DNA from: Thermoplasmatota archaeon
GTDB taxonomy: Archaea > Thermoplasmatota > Thermoplasmata > UBA10834
DNA: 16,867 nt
Reading direction: 5' to 3'
Assembly: GCA_030836605.1 (NCBI GenBank)
Contig: JAUPMC010000174.1
Location: 1-16,867, forward strand
A model generated the notes under the pieces. The model saw only the letters and a program-made list of their open reading frames with translations. It was not told the DNA's origin and made no database searches. The position numbers and the translations under genes were made by a program. Of the stretch, positions 1 through 7,034 are shown one piece after another (the stretch's first letter is position 1; every line of letters begins with the position of its first letter).

Positions 1-750
1 CCCATCTGCTTCTACGTCATGCCGGGCCCGGGGGCCACTGGACCCGCGACCCTCGCGGGCGCGGTCACCGTCGCCGTCGCCGAGGCGCTCGCCGGCAACA
101 CGATATTCCAGCTCAACAGCCCAGGGACGTCCTTCGTCTTCTCCGCCGGCATGGCGGTGCTGGACATGAAGGCGTCCACCAGGGCCGGGGGATGCCCGGA
201 GCACGGCCTGACCTCGGCGGCGTACTCCGAGATGGCCCACAGCATGGGGTTCCCGGCGCTCGTCGGGGGCTTCGTGACGACCTCCAAGGAGCCGGACCAG
301 CAGGCGGCCTTCGAGAAGTACGGGAGCGCCGTGCCCCCGATACTCGCGGGCGCGGACATGATCGCGGGCATAGGGCTCCTCGAGGACTGCAGGACGGTCT
401 GGCTCGAGCAGCTCGTGATCGACTCCGAGATGTCCCAGATGATCGGCCGGATGGCCAGGGGCATGGAGGTCGACGAGGACACGATCGCCCTCGATGTCAT
501 CCACAAGGTCGGCATCGGAAGGGACTACCTCGGCCAGAGGCACACGATGGAGCGGTTCAGGACGGAGCACTTCATACCGACAGTGTCCGACAGGTCTTCC
601 TGGGACGCGTGGGTCCAGAAGGGCTCGAGGACCATCCTCGACAGGGCCGCTGACGAGGTCAGGAGGATATTCAAGGAGCACACGGTGGAACCGGTCAGGA
701 GCGAGGTCGCCGAGACGGCGTCCAGGCTGCTGAAGAAGAGGGCCAGGTAG
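1..750 (+). CDS. MttB-family corrinoid methyltransferase, 3' part, without pyrrolysine
   Basis: The frame is open from base 1 and enters upstream of the window, so only the C-terminal 249 residues are present. Seen: a PGPGATGPATLAG stretch followed by AEALAG, then GGCPEHGLTSAAYSEMAHS and GGFVTTSKEPDQQA, which match the C-terminal half of the trimethylamine methyltransferase family (MttB, COG5598). Known: in true MttB an in-frame amber codon encodes pyrrolysine about 160 residues before the end. Here that stretch is read entirely with sense codons, so this looks like the non-Pyl branch, which includes glycine-betaine and other quaternary-amine demethylases that pass a methyl group to a corrinoid protein. 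The actual substrate cannot be told. The gene ends with TAG and lies tail to tail with the Lrp gene, 9 nt apart. No corrinoid protein gene is visible in the window. Confidence 0.85.
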   Translation, partial: PICFYVMPGPGATGPATLAGAVTVAVAEALAGNTIFQLNSPGTSFVFSAGMAVLDMKASTRAGGCPEHGLTSAAYSEMAHSMGFPALVGGFVTTSKEPDQQAAFEKYGSAVPPILAGADMIAGIGLLEDCRTVWLEQLVIDSEMSQMIGRMARGMEVDEDTIALDVIHKVGIGRDYLGQRHTMERFRTEHFIPTVSDRSSWDAWVQKGSRTILDRAADEVRRIFKEHTVEPVRSEVAETASRLLKKRAR

Positions 751-759
751 CCTCCCGGC

Positions 760-1197
760 CTACTCCTTGACGGTCGTGAACACCGCACACGTCAGCGTGC
801 GGGCCACGCCCTTCACGTCCCGGAGCTTGTCGATCACCAGTCCGCCGATCTCCTCCATGCTCGCGCCCCTCACCTTGAGCAGCATGTCGTACTCCCCCGA
901 GATCATGTGCACCTCGTAGATGCCCTGGATCGTGGCTATCTCGTCCGCGGTGTCCCTCTGCGACGTCCCCTCGTCCGGCTCGAACTGCACGAGTATGAAG
1001 GCCGAGACGCCGAGCCCCAGCTGGCCGTAGTCCGGGATGGCCGTGTACCTCCTTATGACGCCCTTCTGCTCCATCTTGACTATCCGGTCGTGGACGGTCG
1101 CCCTGGGTATGTCCAGCTCCTTCGCGATGGCCTTGGTGGTCCTGCGCGAGTCCTCGACCAGCTGCTCGAGTATCAGGGAGTCCTTCTCGTCCAACAT
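760..1197 (-). CDS. Lrp/AsnC-family transcriptional regulator
   Basis: The product has 145 residues, the usual length for this family. The N-terminal winged helix-turn-helix covers about residues 3-50 (LDEKDSLILEQLVEDSRRT, then AIAKELDIPRATVHDRI). The RAM ligand-binding and oligomerisation domain covers about 62-140, with YEVHMISGEYDMLLKVR as the typical effector-pocket strand. Family members form octamers or dimers of dimers and sense amino acids. The start is the ATG at 1197: a TATA-like ATAATATATT on this strand is centred about 27 nt upstream, which fits a leaderless mRNA. The gene is divergent from the asparagine synthetase gene and sits in a cluster of amino-acid biosynthesis genes, so local or global control of these genes is a reasonable inference. 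The sequence does not show the effector or the targets. Confidence 0.93.
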   Translation of the reverse strand: MLDEKDSLILEQLVEDSRRTTKAIAKELDIPRATVHDRIVKMEQKGVIRRYTAIPDYGQLGLGVSAFILVQFEPDEGTSQRDTADEIATIQGIYEVHMISGEYDMLLKVRGASMEEIGGLVIDKLRDVKGVARTLTCAVFTTVKE

Positions 1198-1218
1198 GTT
1201 CCGACACTATGACGGAAA

Positions 1219-1229
1219 GAATATATTAT
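1219..1229 (-). promoter_or_regulatory. TATA box of the Lrp gene, leaderless
   Basis: The AT-only run AATATATTAT on the + strand (ATAATATATT on the - strand) stands out in GC-rich surroundings and is centred about 27 nt upstream of the regulator's ATG at 1197. That is the archaeal TATA-to-transcription-start distance, so transcription would begin at or next to the start codon. No Shine-Dalgarno precedes this ATG, which agrees. Confidence 0.65.
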
Positions 1230-1261
1230 GATTGCCTTTTCTCGGCTTATTTCCGCCATTT

Positions 1262-1285
1262 TGAAAGAAATAGTCAAATACAAAG
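1262..1285 (+). promoter_or_regulatory. Possible promoter of the asparagine synthetase gene
   Basis: An A-rich stretch (GAAAGAAATAGTCAAATACAAA) lies 23-46 nt before the ATG at 1308. AAATACAAA could act as a weak TATA element for a leaderless or nearly leaderless transcript. The match is poor and rests mainly on position and local base composition. Confidence 0.35.
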
Positions 1286-1307
1286 CCGCATTGTCGTCTA
1301 TTCGCCG

Positions 1308-2237
1308 ATGACGAACATGCAGGACACCGTGCTTCACCTCAGAGGGACCAGGATGTCCCACATACTAAGGGTCCAGACCGCCGCGCTGAAGGCGCTCCAC
1401 GACTACATGTACGAGAACGGGGTGGTCCAGTCCATGCCCGTGATCCTGTCCCCGGAGACGGACCCGCTCAACCACCCGCACTTCGACGCCTCCGTGGAGT
1501 ACTACGGCCAGAGGCTGCACCTCACCAAGAGCATGATCATGCACAAGCAGCTGGCGCTCCTCAACGACGGGCTCGACAAGATATACATCATGTCCCCCAA
1601 CGTCCGCCTCGAGCAGGGGAGCCTCGGCGAGACCGGGAGGCACCTGTTCGAGTTCACCCAGGTGGACATAGAGCTCAAGGACGCGACCAAGCGCGACTTC
1701 ATCGCGTTCGTGGACGGGATGGTCGCCAGCGTGTTCGCGTTCGTCAAGAAGGAGTGCGGCGAGGACCTCGAGGCGCTGGGCAGGAGGCTGCGCACGCCTG
1801 AGATGCCCCTCAAGGTGTACGAGTCCGAGGACCTCAGGGCGCGGTACGGGGACGACTTCGAGAGGGTCGCCTCCGAGACCGAGAAGGACCCGTTCTGGGT
1901 GCTCAACTTCAAGCGCGAGTTCTACGACCGAGAGGACAAGGAGAGGAGGGGCTACTACCACAACTACGATGTCTTCTGGCCGGAGGGGTACGGCGAGGCC
2001 CTATCAGGGGGGGAACGGGAGTGGGAACACCAGGAGATCCTCCGCAAGATGTCCGAGAGGAAGACCAACACCGAGTCGTTCAAACGGTACCTCGAGGTCG
2101 CGAGCAGCGGCCTGATACCCCCGACTGTCGGGGGCGGCCTGGGGATAGAGCGCATGGTCAGGTTCCTCACGGGCCAGAGGCACGTCAGGGACGTAGCGTT
2201 GTTCCCGCGCGTGCCAGGTGAGAGGATCGCGTTCTGA
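1308..2237 (+). CDS. asnA: Archaeal-type asparagine synthetase (AsnRS-core paralog)
   Basis: A class II aminoacyl-tRNA-synthetase catalytic core of 309 residues with no N-terminal OB-fold anticodon-binding domain. Seen: LTKSMIMHKQL (about 72-82), the motif 2 region with GRHLFEFTQVDIEL (about 110-122), and motif 3 GGGLGIERMVRFLTG (276-290). Full AsnRS or AspRS is about 430 residues and has an OB fold before this core. This shortened form matches the archaeal asparagine synthetase described from Pyrococcus abyssi, which makes Asn from Asp, ammonia and ATP through aspartyl-AMP without tRNA. ATG 1308 is chosen because the extra 33 residues obtained from 1209 are AT-rich and unlike the family; ATG 1317 is an alternative. 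It is divergent from the Lrp gene and convergent with thrB, 8 nt between the stops. It could be annotated automatically as AsnRS; the missing OB domain argues against that. Confidence 0.88.
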   Translation: MTNMQDTVLHLRGTRMSHILRVQTAALKALHDYMYENGVVQSMPVILSPETDPLNHPHFDASVEYYGQRLHLTKSMIMHKQLALLNDGLDKIYIMSPNVRLEQGSLGETGRHLFEFTQVDIELKDATKRDFIAFVDGMVASVFAFVKKECGEDLEALGRRLRTPEMPLKVYESEDLRARYGDDFERVASETEKDPFWVLNFKREFYDREDKERRGYYHNYDVFWPEGYGEALSGGEREWEHQEILRKMSERKTNTESFKRYLEVASSGLIPPTVGGGLGIERMVRFLTGQRHVRDVALFPRVPGERIAF

Positions 2238-2245
2238 GCGGGCCC

Positions 2246-3172
2246 TCACGAGACGGACTCTATCCTCGCGCCCTCACCGGGGAACGTGACGAAGGACTCT
2301 GACTCCAGGCCTGCGGACTCCTTGAACGCCCTCGCCATCGCGAGCCTTATCTTGGCGGAGCCGCCAGTCGCGATCGCGAACACGGCCGGCCCCGAGCCGC
2401 CGAGGGATACGCCCAACGCGCCCGCGGATAGGGCGCTCTCTCGGACCGCGTCATAGCCCGGCACCAGGGACTTCCGGTACGGGATCGAGAGCGAGTCGTC
2501 TAGGTGCGAGGCTATCGCGGGCACATCCCTCTTCATCATCGCGTGGACCATGCCGGACGCCCAGGACAGGTTGGACACGGCGTCCCGCATGTGGACCTTC
2601 TCCGGGAGTATGGCACGCGCCCTCCGCGTCTCGACGGTCACGTCCGGGACCACGACAACGACCTCGAACCTCGGCGGCCTGATCTGCAGGATGGTCCTCG
2701 CGCGGGCATCGGACACCACCGTGAACCCGCCGTAGAGGGCCGCCGCCACGTTGTCGAAGTGCATCGCCCCGGATATGAGCTCCTCGCCCTTCGCGGCGGC
2801 CTCGAGCACGAGCTTCTTGTCCTTGACCCCCAGCAGGGTGGCCGCGGCCAGGGCGCCGCCCACGGAGGACGCTGCGCTGCTGCCGATCCCGCTCCCGGGC
2901 TTCATGCCTTTCTTGATCGTCATCGAGAACCCGAAGTCCTCATGGCCGCATGACTCGGCCAGCTTCATCGCCGCGTACGACGCGGTGTTCTTCAGGGGGT
3001 CCGTGGGGATGGCGGCCCTCCCCGTGACCTTCACCTGAAATGTGCCTGCGGCCGCGCACCTCAAGGTGACGAGGTCCCGTGGCATGTCCAGGCACAGCCC
3101 GAACGAGTCGAAGCCTGGTCCGAAGTTGGCGATGGACGCGGGCGACGAAACTGCGGCCTTGCTGTATCTCAT
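2246..3172 (-). CDS. thrB: Homoserine kinase
   Basis: A GHMP-family kinase of 308 residues that phosphorylates L-homoserine with ATP, the step before threonine synthase. Seen: the N-terminal strand SSPASIANFGPGFDSFGL (9-25), typical of ThrB; the ATP-binding GHMP loop KPGSGIGSSAAS (91-102); and the C-terminal SLGGSGPAVFAI (256-267). ATG 3172 puts the conserved PASIANFGPGFD at the usual distance from the N terminus; upstream ATGs at 3193 and 3247 add residues without family resemblance, and 3193 lies too close to the TATA-like element. thrB is transcribed divergently from the thrC-hom-lysC-ilvD operon, so the threonine genes are split over two facing promoters. Its 3' end is convergent with the asparagine synthetase gene. 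Confidence 0.95.
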   Translation of the reverse strand: MRYSKAAVSSPASIANFGPGFDSFGLCLDMPRDLVTLRCAAAGTFQVKVTGRAAIPTDPLKNTASYAAMKLAESCGHEDFGFSMTIKKGMKPGSGIGSSAASSVGGALAAATLLGVKDKKLVLEAAAKGEELISGAMHFDNVAAALYGGFTVVSDARARTILQIRPPRFEVVVVVPDVTVETRRARAILPEKVHMRDAVSNLSWASGMVHAMMKRDVPAIASHLDDSLSIPYRKSLVPGYDAVRESALSAGALGVSLGGSGPAVFAIATGGSAKIRLAMARAFKESAGLESESFVTFPGEGARIESVS

Positions 3173-3203
3173 CTCGGGTCCCTGGCAGGGCATCAGACGC
3201 GGG

Positions 3204-3213
3204 GATATTAAAC
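3204..3213 (-). promoter_or_regulatory. TATA-like element of thrB
   Basis: GATATTAAAC on the + strand (GTTTAATATC on the - strand) is the only AT-rich run upstream of thrB. It is centred about 36 nt before ATG 3172, giving a predicted 5' untranslated stretch of about 10 nt. Confidence 0.5.
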
Positions 3214-3315
3214 CCATTGAGGCGGGGGGAGCCCCGCGCATGGACACAAATGTGCAACCGCGTGCGGCCAGTCATCCGCGGGCGCACCGCGCCGAGCCAT
3301 CCAGACGCCCGAAGG

Positions 3316-3326
3316 GCTTATATTTT
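3316..3326 (+). promoter_or_regulatory. TATA box of the thrC-hom-lysC-ilvD operon
   Basis: GCTTATATTTT follows GC-rich DNA and lies about 43 nt before the thrC ATG. Transcription would start near 3346-3350, leaving a short leader that holds the Shine-Dalgarno GAGGA at 3354-3358, 6 nt before ATG 3365. With the facing thrB element it makes a divergent promoter region (3173-3364). I see no convincing operator palindrome in it. Confidence 0.6.
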
Positions 3327-3364
3327 CTATACACATAGCAGGCGCAATCCAGCGAGGACATCAC

Positions 3365-4594
3365 ATGGCGCCCTTCGAGATGATGTGCATCGAGTGCGGC
3401 AAGGTCCACGACATGACCAGGCCCGCCTATGCGTGCTCGTCGTGCGGGAACCTGCTAGAGGTGTCGGTGGACATACCATCGGCCCAGGAGCGGCTCTCGG
3501 ACGGCGAGTGGAGGGGCCGCCCGCTCTCCGTGTGGAAGTACCGGGAGCTCCTGCCCGTCGGCCCGGGCACGAAGGTGTTCTCGAGGAACGAGGGGGGCAC
3601 GCCGCTCCTCAAGTGCGACAGGCTCGGGAAGCACCTCCACCTGAAGGACCTCTGGGTCAAGTTCGACGGCATGAACCCGACAGGCTCGTTCAAGGACAGG
3701 GGCATGACGGTCGGGATCACAACGGCCAAGGAGCTCGGGATGACCATGGTCACCTGCGCTTCGACCGGCAACACGTCGGCATCCTTGGCCGCTTACGCGG
3801 GGCTCGCGGGCCTGAAGTGCGTCGTCCTCATACCGGAGGGGAAGGTCGCGCTGGGCAAGCTCGCCCAGGCCATGATGCACGGGGCGAAGGTCGTCTCGGT
3901 CAAAGGGAACTTCGACCAGGCCCTCGACATGGTGATGAGGGCGTCCGACTCGCTCGGGATGTACGTCCTGAACTCGGTGAACCCGTTCAGGGTCGAGGGG
4001 CAGAAGACCGCCGCGTACGAGGTCTGCGACCAGCTGGGCGGCGCCGCCCCGGACATGCTATACATACCGGTCGGGAACGGCGGGAACTCCGCGGCCTACT
4101 GGAAGGGGTTCAGGGAGTACGAGAGCCTCGGGCTCGCGGACTCACACCCCAAAATCATGGGCGTGCAGGCGGCCGGGGCCGCGCCGGTCGCGGCGATGTT
4201 CTCGGATGGCCTGGACACGCTCGTCCCCGTCGCGAAGCCCGACACGGTGGCCACGGCAATCAGGATAGGCAACCCCGCCAACTGGAAGAAGACCGTGAGG
4301 GCTCTGAGGGACTCCGGGGGCTCGTGCCTCACCGTGACTGACGATGAGATACTCCGGGCGCAGAGGCTCATGGCCGAGCTGGAGGGGATATTCGCCGAGC
4401 CCGCTGGCGCGGCGGCGGTCGCCGGCCTCGCCAAGGACATCGAGTCGGGGACGGTTGACCGCTCGTCCAGGATAGTGTGCGTATCGACTGGGCACGGCCT
4501 CAAGGACCCCGATGTCGCCGTCGCGAACTCGGAGAAGCCGGTCGCGGTGGAGGCGTCCGTCGACGCGCTCCGGAAGATCGTGGAGGGGCTGTGA
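3365..4594 (+). CDS. thrC: Threonine synthase (PLP-dependent, zinc-ribbon type)
   Basis: Converts O-phosphohomoserine to threonine and phosphate; 409 residues. Seen: an N-terminal zinc-ribbon-like segment with CxxC pairs at Cys8/Cys11 and Cys24/Cys27, as in many archaeal and short bacterial enzymes; the PLP Schiff-base lysine Lys110 in NPTGSFKDRGM; STGNTSAS (133-140), the substrate-phosphate and PLP asparagine loop; and PVGNGGN (235-241), the PLP phosphate-binding loop. The fold-type II architecture is complete. ATG 3365 is supported by the Shine-Dalgarno GAGGA. It is the first gene of a four-gene operon; its TGA is followed by the hom ATG after a single base, so translation is probably coupled. 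Confidence 0.96.
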   Translation: MAPFEMMCIECGKVHDMTRPAYACSSCGNLLEVSVDIPSAQERLSDGEWRGRPLSVWKYRELLPVGPGTKVFSRNEGGTPLLKCDRLGKHLHLKDLWVKFDGMNPTGSFKDRGMTVGITTAKELGMTMVTCASTGNTSASLAAYAGLAGLKCVVLIPEGKVALGKLAQAMMHGAKVVSVKGNFDQALDMVMRASDSLGMYVLNSVNPFRVEGQKTAAYEVCDQLGGAAPDMLYIPVGNGGNSAAYWKGFREYESLGLADSHPKIMGVQAAGAAPVAAMFSDGLDTLVPVAKPDTVATAIRIGNPANWKKTVRALRDSGGSCLTVTDDEILRAQRLMAELEGIFAEPAGAAAVAGLAKDIESGTVDRSSRIVCVSTGHGLKDPDVAVANSEKPVAVEASVDALRKIVEGL

Positions 4595-4595
4595 C

Positions 4596-5609
4596 ATGAG
4601 GGTCACGCTGCTGGGCTTCGGGGTCGTCGCGCGCAGCTTCGCCGAGGTCGTCATGTCGGAGGGGCCGAAGCTCGCGAAGGAGTACGGCCTCAAGCCGAAG
4701 ATAGTCGGGATAGTCGACAGCCACGGGGCCGCGTTCGACAAGAACGGCCTGGACCTGGCCAAGGCGCTGGAGTCGAAGAGCAAGCTGGGCACGCTCGCGG
4801 GGCTGGATGGCTCGTACCACGAGGGCATGGACGGCGTCCACGCGATAAGGGAGACCGAGTGCGAGGTCGTGGTCGAGACGACGCCCACGGAGCTCAAGAG
4901 AGGGGAGCCAGGGCTCAGCCATGTGAAGACCGCGATGATCAAGGGGAGGCACGTGGTGTGCACGAACAAGGGCCCCCTGGCCATCGCCATGCCCGCGCTG
5001 ATCGAGCTCGCGCACCACAACGAGGTCGTGTTCAAGTTCAGCGGCACCGTCGGCGGGGGCACGCCGGTGCTGGACTTCGCCAAGAGATGCCTCGAGGGGA
5101 GCGAGATCAGGGGGATACGGGGCATACTCAACGGCACGTCCAACTACATACTCACGAGGATGGCGGCCGAGGGCGTCAGCATGAAGGACGCGCTCGCGGA
5201 CGCCCAGAGGCTCGGCTACGCGGAAGCCGACCCGACTTACGACGTCGAGGGGCTCGACACCGCCTGCAAGCTCGTGATCACATCCAACTACGTCCTCGAC
5301 TCGGCCCTGTCCATCAAGGACGTGGACATCCGAGGCATAACGAAGGTCACGGGCGCGGACGTGGCCGACGCCTCCTCGAAGGGGGAGACCATCAAGCTCA
5401 TAGGGAGCGTGGGGAGCAAGGCGAAGGTGTCGCCGGAGAGGGTCAAGCTCACGCACCCGCTGAACGTCTCAGGCACTTTCAACGCGATATGCTTCGACAC
5501 ACACCCGTCCGGGGAGGTCACCCTCGTCGGGAAGGGGGCGGGCGGGCCGGAGACCGCCACATCCGTGGTCAGGGACCTCATAGACATCAGGAGGGCCTTC
5601 GCGAGGTAG
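4596..5609 (+). CDS. hom: Homoserine dehydrogenase
   Basis: Reduces aspartate semialdehyde to homoserine with NAD(P)H; 337 residues, the short form without a fused kinase or C-terminal ACT domain. Seen: an N-terminal Rossmann fold with LLGFGVVAR (5-13), where the third glycine of the usual GxGxxG is Ala; CTNKGPLA (122-129) with the conserved Lys125; the substrate-binding stretch LNGTSNYILTRM (178-189); and EADPTYDVEGLDTACKL (210-226) with catalytic Lys225. The ATG at 4596 directly follows the thrC stop, and its Shine-Dalgarno GGAGGGG lies in the thrC end (4582-4588). An earlier in-frame ATG at 4512 lies deep inside thrC and adds unrelated sequence. The stop codon is TAG. The product feeds ThrB and ThrC encoded alongside. 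Confidence 0.95.
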   Translation: MRVTLLGFGVVARSFAEVVMSEGPKLAKEYGLKPKIVGIVDSHGAAFDKNGLDLAKALESKSKLGTLAGLDGSYHEGMDGVHAIRETECEVVVETTPTELKRGEPGLSHVKTAMIKGRHVVCTNKGPLAIAMPALIELAHHNEVVFKFSGTVGGGTPVLDFAKRCLEGSEIRGIRGILNGTSNYILTRMAAEGVSMKDALADAQRLGYAEADPTYDVEGLDTACKLVITSNYVLDSALSIKDVDIRGITKVTGADVADASSKGETIKLIGSVGSKAKVSPERVKLTHPLNVSGTFNAICFDTHPSGEVTLVGKGAGGPETATSVVRDLIDIRRAFAR

Positions 5610-5627
5610 TCTGGAGATGATGCAGCC

Positions 5628-7031
5628 ATGAGGCTTGTGATGAAGTTCGGTGGCGTGAGCGTCGCGGACGGCGCGAAGTTCAGGAAGGTCGGCTCGATAG
5701 TCCAAAGGTACGTCTCCAGGGGCGACCAGGTCGCGGTGGTCACCTCGGCCATGCACAGCGTCACCAACACTCTCACGGACGCGGCCACCCAGGCTAGCAG
5801 GAAGAAGAGGGACTATGTCAAGAAGGCCGCGGACGACCTCGCGGAGAGGCACAGGAAGGCGGCGGAGGACTCCATAGAGGACAAGGAGATACGCGCGAGG
5901 ACGCTGGAGTCGCTGAGCGCCACCTGCGAGGACCTGAAGAACGTGCTCCTGGGCATCGCGCACATAGGGGAGCTCACCCCGAGGTCCAGGGACTATGTCC
6001 TCGGGTTCGGGGAGAGGCTCTCGGCGCCGCTGCTGGCCGGTGTCCTCGAGGACCTCGGGCTCAAGGCGAGGGCGTTCACCGGGGGCGAGGTCGGCATCGT
6101 CACTGACGACGACTACGGCTCCGCCCAGCCGCTCATGAACGTCACGACCCTCCAGGTGAGGCAGGCCCTCGAGCCCCTGATGGAGGACGGCGTCACACCG
6201 GTGATAAGCGGGTTCATCGCCCAGACCCAGGAAGGGATACAGACCACGATGGGGCGTGGTGGCTCAGACTTCACCGCGTCCATAGTGGGGGCGTCCATCA
6301 GGTGCGACGAGGTCTGGGTCTGGAAGGACGTCGACGGGCTCATGACCGCGAACCCGAAGCTGGTGAAGAACGCGAGGTTCATCGATTCCATATCATTCGC
6401 GGAGGCCATGGAGCTCGCCCACTTCGGGGCGGAGGTCATCCACCCGAAGGCGCTGGAGTGCGCCGCGAGGTACCAGCTCCCGTTCAGGGTCAAGAGCATC
6501 GCCGACCCGGATAGGCAGGGCTCCTCCATCGTGAGCGAGGCGAAGGTGAAGGACGGCGATGTCGTCAAGGCCATCACGAACATCAACGACGTGGACCTCA
6601 TCACGGTCAGCGGCGCCAGCATGGTGGGCACCCCCAGGCTGCCGGCCAAGGTGCTCCAGATACTCACGGACGAGGCCATCGACGTGCTGATGATATCCCA
6701 GAGCTCGTCCGAGGAGAGCATCACGCTCGCCATCCCCAAGGAGGGCGGCTCGAAGGCCCAGAACGCCCTCGAGCTCTCGCTCCTGGGCTCGAAGCAGGTG
6801 AGGGAGGTCTCGATGGAGGCCGGCCTGAGCATAGTCGCCGTGGTCGGGGCGGGGATGAGGGGCACGCCGGGAGTGGCCGCCAGGGTCTTCACGACGATGG
6901 CCAGGGAGGGCATCAACATCCGGGCGATCGCCCAGGGCTCGTCCGAGCTGAACATATCGTTCATAATCAAGAGGAAGGACACCGAGAGGGCCATCCAGGC
7001 GCTCCATGACGACTTCAAGCTGGGGGGATGA
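5628..7031 (+). CDS. lysC: Aspartate kinase with two ACT domains
   Basis: Catalyses the first step of the aspartate pathway, Asp + ATP to aspartyl phosphate; 467 residues, a usual length for monofunctional archaeal enzymes. Seen: KFGGVSV (6-12; most family members have KFGGTSV), FGERLSAPLLAG (127-138), TGGEVGIVTDDDYGSA (151-166), GRGGSDFTAS (209-218) for ATP and Asp binding, and EVIHPKALE (269-277). Two C-terminal ACT domains (about 320-385 and 400-465, the second with SIVAVVGAGMRGTPGVAARVF) are where family members bind Lys or Thr for feedback inhibition; placement with thrC and hom makes Thr the likelier effector here (inference). ATG 5628 is preceded by GGAGATGA at 5613-5620. It lies 18 nt after hom and 3 nt before ilvD. 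Confidence 0.96.
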   Translation: MRLVMKFGGVSVADGAKFRKVGSIVQRYVSRGDQVAVVTSAMHSVTNTLTDAATQASRKKRDYVKKAADDLAERHRKAAEDSIEDKEIRARTLESLSATCEDLKNVLLGIAHIGELTPRSRDYVLGFGERLSAPLLAGVLEDLGLKARAFTGGEVGIVTDDDYGSAQPLMNVTTLQVRQALEPLMEDGVTPVISGFIAQTQEGIQTTMGRGGSDFTASIVGASIRCDEVWVWKDVDGLMTANPKLVKNARFIDSISFAEAMELAHFGAEVIHPKALECAARYQLPFRVKSIADPDRQGSSIVSEAKVKDGDVVKAITNINDVDLITVSGASMVGTPRLPAKVLQILTDEAIDVLMISQSSSEESITLAIPKEGGSKAQNALELSLLGSKQVREVSMEAGLSIVAVVGAGMRGTPGVAARVFTTMAREGINIRAIAQGSSELNISFIIKRKDTERAIQALHDDFKLGG

Positions 7032-7034
7032 GAC

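Noticed and set aside
1209..1307. Upstream in-frame extension of the asparagine synthetase from ATG 1209
   Set aside because: The added residues come from the AT-rich divergent promoter region, overlap the lrp TATA box and do not resemble the family's N terminus.
3079..4341. A 420-codon + strand frame over the start of thrC
   Set aside because: It begins inside the - strand thrB region, runs out of frame through thrC and has an Arg/Gly-rich translation with no family motifs.
4142..5456. Overlapping - strand frames opposite thrC and hom
   Set aside because: They oppose genes with complete catalytic motifs, show no recognisable family, and one crosses the thrC-hom junction. They are codon-bias shadows.
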